Assembly (NCBI RefSeq): GCF_050942215.1
Contig: NZ_CP192056.1
Location: 3,348,001 to 3,412,000 of the forward strand
DNA: 64,000 bases
Origin: Sphaerimonospora sp050942215
GTDB taxonomy: Bacteria > Actinomycetota > Actinomycetes > Streptosporangiales > Streptosporangiaceae
Direction of reading: 5' to 3'
Each line of letters starts with the position of its first letter. Within the stretch, counting starts at the first letter, position 1. This document shows positions 26,217 through 34,481 of this stretch, piece after piece. A program made the position numbers and the translations under genes. The notes under the pieces are model-generated. The model had not been told where the DNA came from and ran no database searches. It was given only the letters and a program-made list of their open reading frames with translations.

Positions 26217-27872
26217 TCATCCCTGGTGCCGGTAGAACGCCGCCTCGACGGGCGGCAGCGGGGTGTCGCCGAGGATCAGGTCGGCCGCCTTCTCGGCCAC
26301 CATCATCACCGGCGCGTAGATGTTGCCGTTCGTCACGTACGGCATGACCGACGCGTCGACGATCCGCAGCCCCTCGACGCCGTGCACCCGCATGCTGTCG
26401 GGGTCGACGACCGACATGTCGTCGACGCCCATCTTCGCGGTGCAGGAGGGATGCAGCGCGGTCTCGCCGTCCCTGGCGACCCAGTCGAGGATCTCCTCGT
26501 CGCTCCGCACGGACAGCCCGGGAGACAGCTCGCCCGCGTTGAACTCGTCGAACGCCGGCTGACTCAGGATGTTCCGGGAGACGCGGACGGCCTCCACCCA
26601 TTCCCGCCGGTCCTGCTCGGTGGACAGGTAGTTGAAACGCAGCGCCGGATGCACCCGCGGGTCCCGGCTCTTGATCTTCACCGTGCCCCGTGCGTCGGAG
26701 TACATCGGCCCGACGTGCACCTGGTAGCCGTGCCCGCCCGACGGGGACGAGCCGTCGTACCGCACCGCGATCGGCAGGAAGTGGAACATCAGGTTCGGGT
26801 AGTCGACGTCGTCGTTGCTCCGGACGAAGCCGCCGGCCTCGAAGTGGTTGGTCGCGGCGGGACCACCGCGCAGGAACAGCCACTGCGCCCCGATCCACGG
26901 GCGGTGCCGCCGCTTGAGGTAGGGCTGCATGGACACCGGCCGCTTACAGCCGTACTGGACGTAGACCTCGAGGTGGTCCTGGAGGTTCTCCCCCACTCCG
27001 GGCAAATGGTGCACCACGTCGACGCCGAGGGCCTCCAGTTCGGCGGCATTGCCCAGGCCGGACAGCTGGAGGAGTTGGGGCGTGTTGATGGAGCCGCCGC
27101 ACAGGATGACCTCGCCGGCCCGCACCCGGCGTACCGGCCCGCCGCGGAAGGAGAAGTCCACGCCGACGGCCCGCCCGCCCTCGAAGACGACCTTCGTCAC
27201 GAACGCCCGGGTCACGACCTTCAGGTTGGGGCGGTTCATCACGGGATGGAGGTAGGCGCGGGCGGCGGACAGCCGCCGTCCGGAGCGGATGTTGCGGTCG
27301 AAGGGAGCGAAGCCCTCCTGGCGGTAGCCGTTGACGTCGTCGGTCAGCTTGTATCCCGCCTGCTGCACGGCCTGGAAGAACGCGCCGAACAGCGGGCTCG
27401 ACGCCGGGCCGCGCTCCAGCGCGAGCGGGCCGTCGTGGCCACGCCAGACGTCGTCGTCCTCGGCGGCCAGGCAGTTCTCCATGCGCTTGAAGTACGGCAG
27501 GCAGTGCGCGTAGTCCCAGTTCTTCATCCCGGGGTCGGCGGCCCAGCGCTCGTAGTCCAGGGGGTTGCCGCGCTGGAAGATCATGCCGTTGATGCTGCTG
27601 GAGCCGCCGAGCACCTTGCCGCGGGCGTGGTAGATCCGGCGACCGTGCATGTGCGGCTCCGGCTCCGACTCGTACCGCCAGTCGTAGAACCGGCTGCCGA
27701 TCGGGAACGTCAGCGCCGCCGGCATGTGGATGAAGACGTCCCAGCGGAAGTCCGACCGACCGGCCTCCAGCACCAGCACCCGGGTGGAGGGGTCCGCCGA
27801 CAGCCGGTTCGCGAGAGCGCTTCCCGCCGAACCGCCGCCGACGATGACGAAGTCGTACCGTTGTGCGCTCAA
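26217..27872 (-). CDS. betA: Choline dehydrogenase, GMC oxidoreductase
   Basis: The product has 551 residues from a TTG at 27872 after GAGGGCAGA; an ATG at 27932 would add 20 Arg-rich residues and has no ribosome-binding site. GMC features are the FAD fold YDFVIVGGGSAGSALANRLS, the signature ARGKVLGGSSSINGMIFQRG, the second signature GGSINTPQLLQLSGLGN, and the catalytic His region in ALHPSCTAKMG followed by VMPYVTNGNIYAPVMMVAEKAADLI. It should oxidise choline to betaine aldehyde. It is divergent from the second IclR gene, with an operator between them. Confidence 0.9.
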   Translation of the reverse strand: MSAQRYDFVIVGGGSAGSALANRLSADPSTRVLVLEAGRSDFRWDVFIHMPAALTFPIGSRFYDWRYESEPEPHMHGRRIYHARGKVLGGSSSINGMIFQRGNPLDYERWAADPGMKNWDYAHCLPYFKRMENCLAAEDDDVWRGHDGPLALERGPASSPLFGAFFQAVQQAGYKLTDDVNGYRQEGFAPFDRNIRSGRRLSAARAYLHPVMNRPNLKVVTRAFVTKVVFEGGRAVGVDFSFRGGPVRRVRAGEVILCGGSINTPQLLQLSGLGNAAELEALGVDVVHHLPGVGENLQDHLEVYVQYGCKRPVSMQPYLKRRHRPWIGAQWLFLRGGPAATNHFEAGGFVRSNDDVDYPNLMFHFLPIAVRYDGSSPSGGHGYQVHVGPMYSDARGTVKIKSRDPRVHPALRFNYLSTEQDRREWVEAVRVSRNILSQPAFDEFNAGELSPGLSVRSDEEILDWVARDGETALHPSCTAKMGVDDMSVVDPDSMRVHGVEGLRIVDASVMPYVTNGNIYAPVMMVAEKAADLILGDTPLPPVEAAFYRHQG

Positions 27873-27935
27873 TCTGCCCTCGTCTCGCTCGCGCGACGAT
27901 TGTCTGACCGAGAAGCGTATCGAATCGCGCATTGT

Positions 27936-27952
27936 GTTGCACTGCCCGCAAC
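27936..27952. promoter_or_regulatory. Betaine-regulon operator, site 3
   Basis: GTTGCACTGCCCGCAAC is a full match to GTTGC-N7-GCAAC. It lies between the divergent betA and iclR genes. A related but one-base-longer repeat, GTTGC-N8-GCAAC, spans the iclR start codon at 28010-28027 and may be chance or autoregulation. Confidence 0.65.
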
Positions 27953-28005
27953 AGGAAAAATCAACCGGTTGTGTGGATCAAGTGGACCGGGGTTGTGGAC
28001 ACGCC

Positions 28006-28019
28006 TACAGTTGCGCTAA
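28006..28019 (+). promoter_or_regulatory. Likely leaderless promoter of the second iclR gene
   Basis: TACAGT at 28006-28011 is a good -10, and seven bases later comes the A of the ATG at 28019. No Shine-Dalgarno is present. Together these suggest a leaderless mRNA. The -35 is unclear. Confidence 0.4.
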
Positions 28020-28795
28020 TGAGCAACGAGGCCGCAGCGAGCAACGGGGGTGGCATGCAGTCGGTCGACCGCGCCATCAGCATCATGGAGATCCTCTCCC
28101 GGCGCGGGGAGGCGGGGGTCACCGAGCTCGCGACGGAGATCGACGTCCACAAGTCGACCGCGTTCCGGCTGCTCGGCGCGCTCGAGGCACGCGGCCTGGT
28201 CGAGCAGACGGAGGAACGCGGCAAATATCGTCTCAGCTTCGGCGTCGTCCGTCTGGCCGGGAGCGTCGCCGCCCGGATGGACGTCACCCGGGAGGGCAGG
28301 CCGATCTGCCGGCGGCTCGCCGAGGAGATCGGCGAGACGGTCAACATAGCCGTGCTGCGCGCGCACTACGCCGTCAGCCTCGACCAGGCGCGCGGGCCGT
28401 CGGCGGTGACCGCGCACAACTGGGTGGGCCAGCTCACCCCGCTGCACGCGACGTCGAGCGGCAAGGTGCTGCTGGCCCATCTCGACGCGGCGCGCCGGGC
28501 CGAGCTGCTCCGGTCCACCACCCTCGAGGCCTTCACCCCGAACACCGTGACCTCGCGCGAGGCCCTGGAGCGTGACCTGGCCGGGGCGCTGGAGCGCGGC
28601 TACTCCGTCACGCTCGAGGAACTCGAGATCGGCCTCAACGCGATGGCCGCACCCATACGCTCCTTCCAGGGCGAGGTGATCGCGGCGGTGAGCGCCTCCG
28701 GCCCGGCCTACCGCTTCAGCGAGCAGCGCATACACGAGCTGGCCCCCATCCTCGTGGCCGGCGCCGCCGAGATCAGCCACCACCTCGGCGGCTGA
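28019..28795 (+). CDS. IclR-family regulator (copy 2)
   Basis: The product has 258 residues. The winged helix is SVDRAISIMEILSRRG with VTELATEIDVHKSTAFRLLGALEARGLV; the effector domain includes IGETVNIAVLRAHYAVSLDQ, HNWVGQLTPLHATSSGKVLL and MAAPIRSFQGEVIAAVSASGPAYR. It is a paralogue of the regulator at 25407 and diverges from betA. The start at 28019 gives MSNEAAASNGGGMQSVDRA; an ORF upstream in frame would cross the operator. It probably autoregulates and represses betA. Confidence 0.9.
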   Translation: MSNEAAASNGGGMQSVDRAISIMEILSRRGEAGVTELATEIDVHKSTAFRLLGALEARGLVEQTEERGKYRLSFGVVRLAGSVAARMDVTREGRPICRRLAEEIGETVNIAVLRAHYAVSLDQARGPSAVTAHNWVGQLTPLHATSSGKVLLAHLDAARRAELLRSTTLEAFTPNTVTSREALERDLAGALERGYSVTLEELEIGLNAMAAPIRSFQGEVIAAVSASGPAYRFSEQRIHELAPILVAGAAEISHHLGG

Positions 28796-28812
28796 CCCCC
28801 GCCACCCCACCC

Positions 28813-29047
28813 GTGATCTTGTAGTTTCTCGCAGCCATGGCCGTTGACCTGGAAATATCCCCTTCGTGATCTTGCAGAAACTCGCAGGCAGTGCATCCCA
28901 CCTGCGATTTCACCGTACGTGATCTTGCACTGCAAGATCACCGAAGGTGACTCCGCTGGTGAGCGGTCATGTGTGCGAGCTTCTGCAAGATCACGGATGG
29001 GGATTTCGCAGGTGACAGGGCACCTGTGCCAGCAAGTGCAAGATCAC
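28813..29047. repeat. Five-part 53-bp-phased palindromic repeat, copy A
   Basis: Two forward units start at 28813 and 28866 with GTGATCTTG. A perfect 23-bp palindrome (GTGATCTTGCA-C-mirror) fills 28919-28941. Two inverted units end at 28994 and 29047 with AAGATCAC. Every step is exactly 53 bp. The second unit holds CGCAGG-N12-CCTGCG at 28883-28906. It lies between the convergent iclR and fdhF-like genes, 17 bp and 49 bp from their stops. Copies B and C have the same plan. Confidence 0.95.
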
Positions 29048-29096
29048 GGGGATGGGGGGTGGGATGTTGGTGGGGGTGGGGGGTGGGTGATGGGGG

Positions 29097-31391
29097 TCAG
29101 CTGGAGGTCGGGCGGAGGGAGACGACGACGCTCTTGGACGTGGGGGTGTTGGAGGTCTCGGCGACCGAGTCCAGCGGCACGAGCACGTTGGTCTCCGGGA
29201 AGTAGGCCGCGCAGCAGCCGCGCGCCGTCGAGTAGGCGACCACGCGGAATCCCGGGGCCACCCTCTCTCCGTCGGGCCACTCGCTGACCAGGTCGACCAT
29301 GTCGCCGTCGGCGAAACCTCGCTCGGCGAGATCGTCCGGGTGGACGAACACCACCCGGCGGCCGTTCCGTACGCCCCGGTAGCGGTCGTCCAGTCCGTAG
29401 ATCGTCGTGTTGTACTGATCGTGGCTGCGGATGGTCTGCAGCAGCAGCCGGCCGGCCGGGACGCGCAGCACCTCCAGCGGATTGACGGTGAAGTTCGCCT
29501 TGCCGGTCGCCGTCGGGAAACGGCGCTCGTCACGCGGCGCGTTCGGCAGCGTGAAGCCGCCGGGGCGGCGGGCCTTCTCGTTGTAGCCGGCGAACCCCGG
29601 CACCACCCGGGCGATCCGATCCCTGATCACGTCGTAGTCCGCCTCGAACTCGGCCCAGGGGACGTGCGGATCGTCGTCGCCGTAGACCTCGCGGGCCAGG
29701 CGGGACACGATCGCGACCTCCGAGAGCAGGGCGGGTGAGGCCGGCCGCAGCCTGCCCCTGGAGCCGTGCACCATGCCCATCGAGTCCTCGACCGTGACGA
29801 ACTGCTCTCCCCCGCGCTGCACGTCCCGCTCGGTACGGCCCAGCGTGGGCAGGATCAGCGCCTCCTCGCCGCACACCGCGTGCGACCGGTTCAGCTTGGT
29901 CGACACCTGCACGGTGAGCCTGCATCGGCGCATGGCCGCCTCGGTGGCGGCCGTGTCGGGGGTCGCGGCCACGAAGTTGCCGCCCATCGCGAAGAACACC
30001 TTGGCGGCGCCGTCGCGCATGGCCCGGATCGCCTCCACGGTGTCCAGGCCGTGGCGGCGCGGCGGCTCGAAGCCGAACTCGTCGCGCAGCGCGTCCAGGA
30101 ACGCCGCCGACGGCTTCTCGTAGATGCCCATCGTCCGGTCGCCCTGCACATTGGAGTGGCCCCGCACCGGGCAGACGCCGGCACCGGGCCTGCCGACGTT
30201 GCCGCGCAGCAGGAGGAAGTTGACGATCTCCCTGATCGTGGGCACCGACTTCTTGTGCTGGGTGAGCCCCATCGCCCAGCACACCACGACCGAGCGGGCG
30301 GCCAGCACGTCCCGGGCCGTCGCCTCGATCTCCGCCCTGGTCAGCCCCGTGGCCTCCAGCACCTCCGCCCAGTCCAGGTCGCGCACGTGCGCCGCCCACT
30401 CGTCGAACCCGTGGGTGTGCTCGTCGACGAACTCGCGGTCGATCACCGTGCCCGGGGCCGCGTCCTCGGCCGCCTGCAGCAGCGACGACAGCGCCTGGAA
30501 GAGCGCGCAGTCGCCGCCGAGCCTGATCTGCAGGAACCGGTCGGACAGCGTCGTGCCGCCGCCGGCGACGCCGGAGGGCCGCTGCGGGTTCTTGAACCGC
30601 AGCAGCCCCGCCTCGGGCAGCGGGTTGACGGCCACGATGCGTGCGCCGTTGCGCTTGGCCTTCTCCAGCGCGCCGAGCATGCGCGGGTGGTTGGTGCCGG
30701 GGTTCTGGCCGACCACGAAGATGAGATCGGACCGGTAGAGGTCGTCGAGCAGCACCGTGCCCTTGCCGATGCCGAGCGTCTCGGTCAGCGCCGACCCGCT
30801 GGACTCGTGGCACATGTTCGAGCAGTCCGGCAGGTTGTTCGTGCCGAACCGGCGGACGAAGAGCTGGTAGGCGAAGGCCGCCTCGTTGGAGGTGCGGCCC
30901 GAGGTGTAGAAGACGGCCTCGTCGGCGCCCACCAGCGCCTTCAGCTCGCGGGCGACGATGGCGAAGGCGCGCTCCCACGACACCGGCTCGTAGTGGTCGG
31001 CGCCGGCCGGCTTGTGCATCGGCTCGGTCAGCCTGCCCTGCTGGCCGAGCCAGTAGTCGCTGCGCCCGGCCAGCTCGCTCACCGGGTGCGCGGCGAAGAA
31101 CTCCGGCGTGATCCTGCGGAGGGTCGCCTCCTCGGCGACCGCCTTCGCGCCGTTCTCGCAGAACTCGGCGGGGCTGCGGTGGTCTCCCTCGGGCCAGGCG
31201 CAGCCCGGGCAGTCGAACCCGTGCTTCTGGTTGACCCGCAGCAGGGTCAGCGCCGTACGGCCCGCGCCCATCTGGCGGTACGCCATACCGAGCGCGTGGC
31301 CGACGGCGGGGATCCCACCGGCCCAGTCCTTGGGCGGGTGGATCTCCAGGCGTTCGTCGCCGGCGTCGTCACGGGGTGCCTTGCGCGTCAT
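29097..31391 (-). CDS. FdhF/YdeP-family molybdopterin oxidoreductase (formate dehydrogenase-like)
   Basis: The product has 764 residues. Molybdopterin-family features are KHGFDCPGCAWPE near residue 60, PVSWERAFAIVARELK, YTSGRTSNEAAFAYQLFVRRFG, CSNMCHESSG, VVGQNPGTNHPRMLGALEKAK, GHSNVQGDRTMGI and the C-terminal cofactor domain FTVNPLEVLRVPAGRLLLQT. The N-terminus has only two cysteines of the usual Fe-S set, as in the FdhF/YdeP family. Beside a demethylation pathway it may oxidise formate made from formaldehyde, but the substrate is unproven in this family. It is 15 bp after gbcA and probably in its operon. Confidence 0.8.
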   Translation of the reverse strand: MTRKAPRDDAGDERLEIHPPKDWAGGIPAVGHALGMAYRQMGAGRTALTLLRVNQKHGFDCPGCAWPEGDHRSPAEFCENGAKAVAEEATLRRITPEFFAAHPVSELAGRSDYWLGQQGRLTEPMHKPAGADHYEPVSWERAFAIVARELKALVGADEAVFYTSGRTSNEAAFAYQLFVRRFGTNNLPDCSNMCHESSGSALTETLGIGKGTVLLDDLYRSDLIFVVGQNPGTNHPRMLGALEKAKRNGARIVAVNPLPEAGLLRFKNPQRPSGVAGGGTTLSDRFLQIRLGGDCALFQALSSLLQAAEDAAPGTVIDREFVDEHTHGFDEWAAHVRDLDWAEVLEATGLTRAEIEATARDVLAARSVVVCWAMGLTQHKKSVPTIREIVNFLLLRGNVGRPGAGVCPVRGHSNVQGDRTMGIYEKPSAAFLDALRDEFGFEPPRRHGLDTVEAIRAMRDGAAKVFFAMGGNFVAATPDTAATEAAMRRCRLTVQVSTKLNRSHAVCGEEALILPTLGRTERDVQRGGEQFVTVEDSMGMVHGSRGRLRPASPALLSEVAIVSRLAREVYGDDDPHVPWAEFEADYDVIRDRIARVVPGFAGYNEKARRPGGFTLPNAPRDERRFPTATGKANFTVNPLEVLRVPAGRLLLQTIRSHDQYNTTIYGLDDRYRGVRNGRRVVFVHPDDLAERGFADGDMVDLVSEWPDGERVAPGFRVVAYSTARGCCAAYFPETNVLVPLDSVAETSNTPTSKSVVVSLRPTSS

Positions 31392-31406
31392 CTGATGAAC
31401 GCCCTT

Positions 31407-32564
31407 TCATGCTGTCGCTCGATCCGACAACCGGCCGCGCAGCCAGTCGTGGAACAGGCCGATGTGGTGCTCGCTGGGCACCAGGACCCCGCCGTCGGCG
31501 TACATGCGCGAGCCCATCGCGGGCTGGCACCGCTCGCACGCGTCGAAGTCCTGCGTGTTGACCCGGTGGAACAGCTCCACGGACCTGTCGATGTCCGCGC
31601 CGCCGTCCACGACCTCGGGGAGGTACAGCCAGTCGCACTCCACCACCGTACGATCCGCCGCCAGCGGGAACATCCTGTGCCAGATCACGTGGTCGGGCAC
31701 GAGGTTGACGAAGACCTGCGGCTTGATCGTGATCGCGTAGTAGCGCCGGTCCTGCTCCCGGCTGATCGTCGGGATCCGGTCGAGGCCGCTGGAGCCGTCC
31801 ACGGTGAAGCCCTGGATCTCCGCCCCGAACTCCGCGCCGTGACCCACGTAGTACTGCGCCGCGTAACCGTCGGCGAACTCCGGAAGCACCTCGGTGAGCT
31901 CCGGATGGATGGTCGCGCAGTGGTAGCACTCCATGAAGTTCTCGACGATCAGCTTCCAGTTGGCCTTTACGTCATAGACGATACGCCTGCCCACCTTGAG
32001 GCCCGCGACGTCGTAGTTGCCGATCTGGGCGACGTCGCCGAGCCGGGCGCGCACCTCCCCCACGACGTCCTCCTCGAACGAGGGCGGATCGTCGGCGAGG
32101 CAGACCCACACGTACCCCAGCCACTCCCGCACGGCCACGTTCACCAGCCCGTACGCCACCCGGTCGATGTCGGGCATCTTGGTGAGGTTGGGCGCGGCGA
32201 CCAGCCGGCCCTCCAGGTCGTACGTCCAGGCGTGGTAGGGGCACTGGAAGGCGCGCCTGACCTCCCCCGACTCCTCGGTGCTGATCCGCGCCCCCCGGTG
32301 CCGGCAGACGTTGTAGAAGGCGCGGATCGAGTTGTCCCGCGCCCGCGTGATCAGGATGCTTTCGGCGCCGACCTGCACCGTCTTGAACGCCCCGGGCCGG
32401 GGCAGGTCGGCGGCCCGAATCGCGCAGAACCACATCGACTCGAAGACGCGGCGCTGTTCCAGGGCGAAAACGTCCGGGTCCGTGTAGTAAGCGCCGGGCA
32501 GAGTGGACATCAGGCTGGGGGGCGGGCTCTGCCGGGGCCCTGGGGGCAGGCTGGTGGTGCTCAC
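31407..32564 (-). CDS. gbcA: Rieske oxygenase, glycine betaine monooxygenase-like alpha subunit
   Basis: The product has 385 residues from GTG with AGGAG seven bases upstream. The Rieske 2Fe-2S ligands are CRHRGARIS and CPYHAWTYD. The mononuclear iron site is in NFMECYHCATIHPEL. It resembles GbcA and stachydrine demethylase, which remove an N-methyl group as formaldehyde. In this island its product would be dimethylglycine. No GbcB-type reductase is present; a separate Rieske ferredoxin and FAD reductase lie a few genes upstream. Carnitine or stachydrine are possible alternative substrates. Confidence 0.85.
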   Translation of the reverse strand: MSTTSLPPGPRQSPPPSLMSTLPGAYYTDPDVFALEQRRVFESMWFCAIRAADLPRPGAFKTVQVGAESILITRARDNSIRAFYNVCRHRGARISTEESGEVRRAFQCPYHAWTYDLEGRLVAAPNLTKMPDIDRVAYGLVNVAVREWLGYVWVCLADDPPSFEEDVVGEVRARLGDVAQIGNYDVAGLKVGRRIVYDVKANWKLIVENFMECYHCATIHPELTEVLPEFADGYAAQYYVGHGAEFGAEIQGFTVDGSSGLDRIPTISREQDRRYYAITIKPQVFVNLVPDHVIWHRMFPLAADRTVVECDWLYLPEVVDGGADIDRSVELFHRVNTQDFDACERCQPAMGSRMYADGGVLVPSEHHIGLFHDWLRGRLSDRATA

Positions 32565-32700
32565 TGGTTCGCTCCTGCTGGTCGTGCGCGATAGGGAGTG
32601 CGGCCAGGGAGTGTCTGACGGCCCGTCGCGAGCGCGGATCCGGACGGACGCGAGGCGCCGTCCGGGCCGCGTACGGCAGGGCGTGTTCTGTCAGGCGCTC

Positions 32701-33324
32701 CTAGTGGCCGCGGCGGATCCAGTCGTCCAGATGCGGCGCCTCCGCGCCGATGGTGGTGTCGGCGCCGTGCCCGGTGTGAACCACCGTCTCCGGCGGCAGC
32801 GGCAGCAGCACCTCGCGGATGGAGGAGATGATGGTCGGGAAGTCGCTGTGGGAACGTCCCGTGGCGCCCGGACCGCCCTGGAAGAGCGTGTCGCCCGTGA
32901 ACACCACGCCGAGTTCCGGGACGTGCAGGCAGACCGCGCCGGGCGCGTGACCCGGCGTGTGCAGGACCCGTACGTCCACGCCCGCCACCCGCAGCGTCTG
33001 CCCGTCGGCGAGCGGGCCGTCCGGCTTGGCCTCCGCGTGTGCCATATTCCACAGCACCTCGTCGTCGGGGTGCACCAGGATCGGCGCGCCGGTCCTGGCC
33101 GCGAGGGCGGGCGCCGCGTTCACATGGTCGTTGTGGGCGTGGGTGCAGACGATAGCGGTGACCCGCCGATCGCCGACGGCCGCCGCGATCGCGTCCGCGT
33201 CGTGCGCGGCGTCGACGACCATCACCTCGTCGTCGTCGCCCAGCAGCCAGACGTTGTTGTCGACCTCCCAGGTCCCGCCGTCGAGGCTGAACGTCCCGGA
33301 GGTGACGACCTTCTCGATCCGCAT
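32701..33324 (-). CDS. MBL-fold metallo-hydrolase beside mscR
   Basis: The product has 207 residues from ATG at 33324 overlapping the mscR stop as TGATG; a GTG one codon earlier is also possible. The metal site is THAHNDHVNAA, then LHTPGHAPGAVCLH, VFTGDTLF and the C-terminal HTGHGADTTIG. It is of the glyoxalase II-like type. Its coupling to S-hydroxymethylmycothiol dehydrogenase suggests it hydrolyses S-formylmycothiol to formate and mycothiol. That role is inferred from gene order only. Confidence 0.8.
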   Translation of the reverse strand: MRIEKVVTSGTFSLDGGTWEVDNNVWLLGDDDEVMVVDAAHDADAIAAAVGDRRVTAIVCTHAHNDHVNAAPALAARTGAPILVHPDDEVLWNMAHAEAKPDGPLADGQTLRVAGVDVRVLHTPGHAPGAVCLHVPELGVVFTGDTLFQGGPGATGRSHSDFPTIISSIREVLLPLPPETVVHTGHGADTTIGAEAPHLDDWIRRGH

Positions 33325-34409
33325 CACAACACCACCACCGAACGCAGCACCTCACCGCGGTGCATCTTGTCGAACGCGGCCTCGACGTCGCCGAGCTCGA
33401 TCGTCTCGGAGACGAAGGCGTCCAGGTCGAGCCGCCCCTGCCGGTAGAGCGCGACCAGCATGGGGAAGTCGCGGCTGGGCAGGCAGTCGCCGTACCAGCT
33501 GGACTTGAGCGCGCCGCCGCGGCCGAACACGTCGAGCAGGGGCAGCTCCAGCGTCATCTCGGGGGTGGGCACGCCGACCAGCACGACGGTCCCGGCCAGG
33601 TCGCGCGCGTAGAACGCCTGGCGGTAGGTCTCGGGCCGGCCCACCGCGTCGATGACGACGTCGGCGCCGAAGCCGCCGGTCAGGTCGCGGATCGCCTCGA
33701 CGGGGTCGGTCTCCCGGGAGTTGACCGTGTGCGTGGCGCCGAAGCGGCGGGCCCACTCCAGCTTCCGGTCGTCGACGTCGACGGCGATGATCGTGGTCGC
33801 TCCGGCGAGGCCGGCTCCGGCGATCGCGGCGTCGCCGACGCCGCCGCAGCCGATGACGGCGACCGAGTCGCCGCGGGTCACGCCGCCGGTGTTCATGGCG
33901 GCGCCGAGGCCGGCCATCACGCCGCAGCCGAGCAGGCCGACGGCGGCGGGCGAGGCCGCGGGGTCGACCTTGGTGCACTGGCCGGCCGCCACCAGCGTCT
34001 TCTCGGCGAACGCGCCGATGCCGAGGGCCGGCGACAGCGCGGTCCCGTCGGCGAGCGTCATCTTCTGCGTGGCGTTGTGGGTGGCGAAGCAGTACTGCGG
34101 ACGGCCACGCAGACAGGCGCGGCACGCGCCGCAGACGGCACGCCAGTTGAGCACGACGAAGTCGCCGGGGGCGACGTCGGTCACGCCCGCGCCGACGGCC
34201 TCGACGACGCCGGCCGCCTCATGGCCCAGGAAGAAGGGGAAGTCGTCGGAGATGCCGCCCTCCCGGTAGTGCAGGTCGGTGTGGCACACCCCGCAGGCCT
34301 GGATCTTCACGAGGGCCTCGCCGGGACCGGGGTCGGGCACGATGATGGTCTCCAGGCTGACCGGCTGCCCCTTGGCGAGCGCGACGACACCGCGAACCTC
34401 ATGCGCCAT
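33324..34409 (-). CDS. mscR: S-(hydroxymethyl)mycothiol dehydrogenase
   Basis: The product has 361 residues, the usual MscR length. ATG at 34409 follows AAGGAGACAATC. It is a zinc alcohol dehydrogenase: catalytic zinc at CGVCHTDLHY and GHEAAGVVE, structural zinc at CGACRACLRGRPQYC, and NAD site IGCGGVGDAAIAGAGLAGA. The MscR hallmark FATHNATQKMTL is present. It oxidises the formaldehyde-mycothiol adduct, as expected where the Rieske monooxygenase and choline/betaine breakdown release formaldehyde. Confidence 0.93.
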   Translation of the reverse strand: MAHEVRGVVALAKGQPVSLETIIVPDPGPGEALVKIQACGVCHTDLHYREGGISDDFPFFLGHEAAGVVEAVGAGVTDVAPGDFVVLNWRAVCGACRACLRGRPQYCFATHNATQKMTLADGTALSPALGIGAFAEKTLVAAGQCTKVDPAASPAAVGLLGCGVMAGLGAAMNTGGVTRGDSVAVIGCGGVGDAAIAGAGLAGATTIIAVDVDDRKLEWARRFGATHTVNSRETDPVEAIRDLTGGFGADVVIDAVGRPETYRQAFYARDLAGTVVLVGVPTPEMTLELPLLDVFGRGGALKSSWYGDCLPSRDFPMLVALYRQGRLDLDAFVSETIELGDVEAAFDKMHRGEVLRSVVVL

Positions 34410-34481
34410 GATTGTCTCCTTCACGATTTCTCGATCGACGTGCTGCAGGCCACGTCCGGCCTGCTCTCAGGGTCTCAGGAA

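Noticed and set aside
27873..27932. ATG at 27932 as start of choline dehydrogenase
   Set aside because: The extra 20 residues are Arg-rich and not like the family start, and no ribosome-binding site precedes it; it would also begin four bases from the operator. It is not fully excluded.
28010..28027. Fifth full regulon operator at the iclR start
   Set aside because: The spacer is 8, not 7, and half of the repeat is the start codon context; kept only as a possibility in the site 3 entry.
28813..29047. CRISPR array for the 53-bp repeats
   Set aside because: The units are in two opposite orientations around a centre, repeats are degenerate, there are no uniform spacers and no cas genes.
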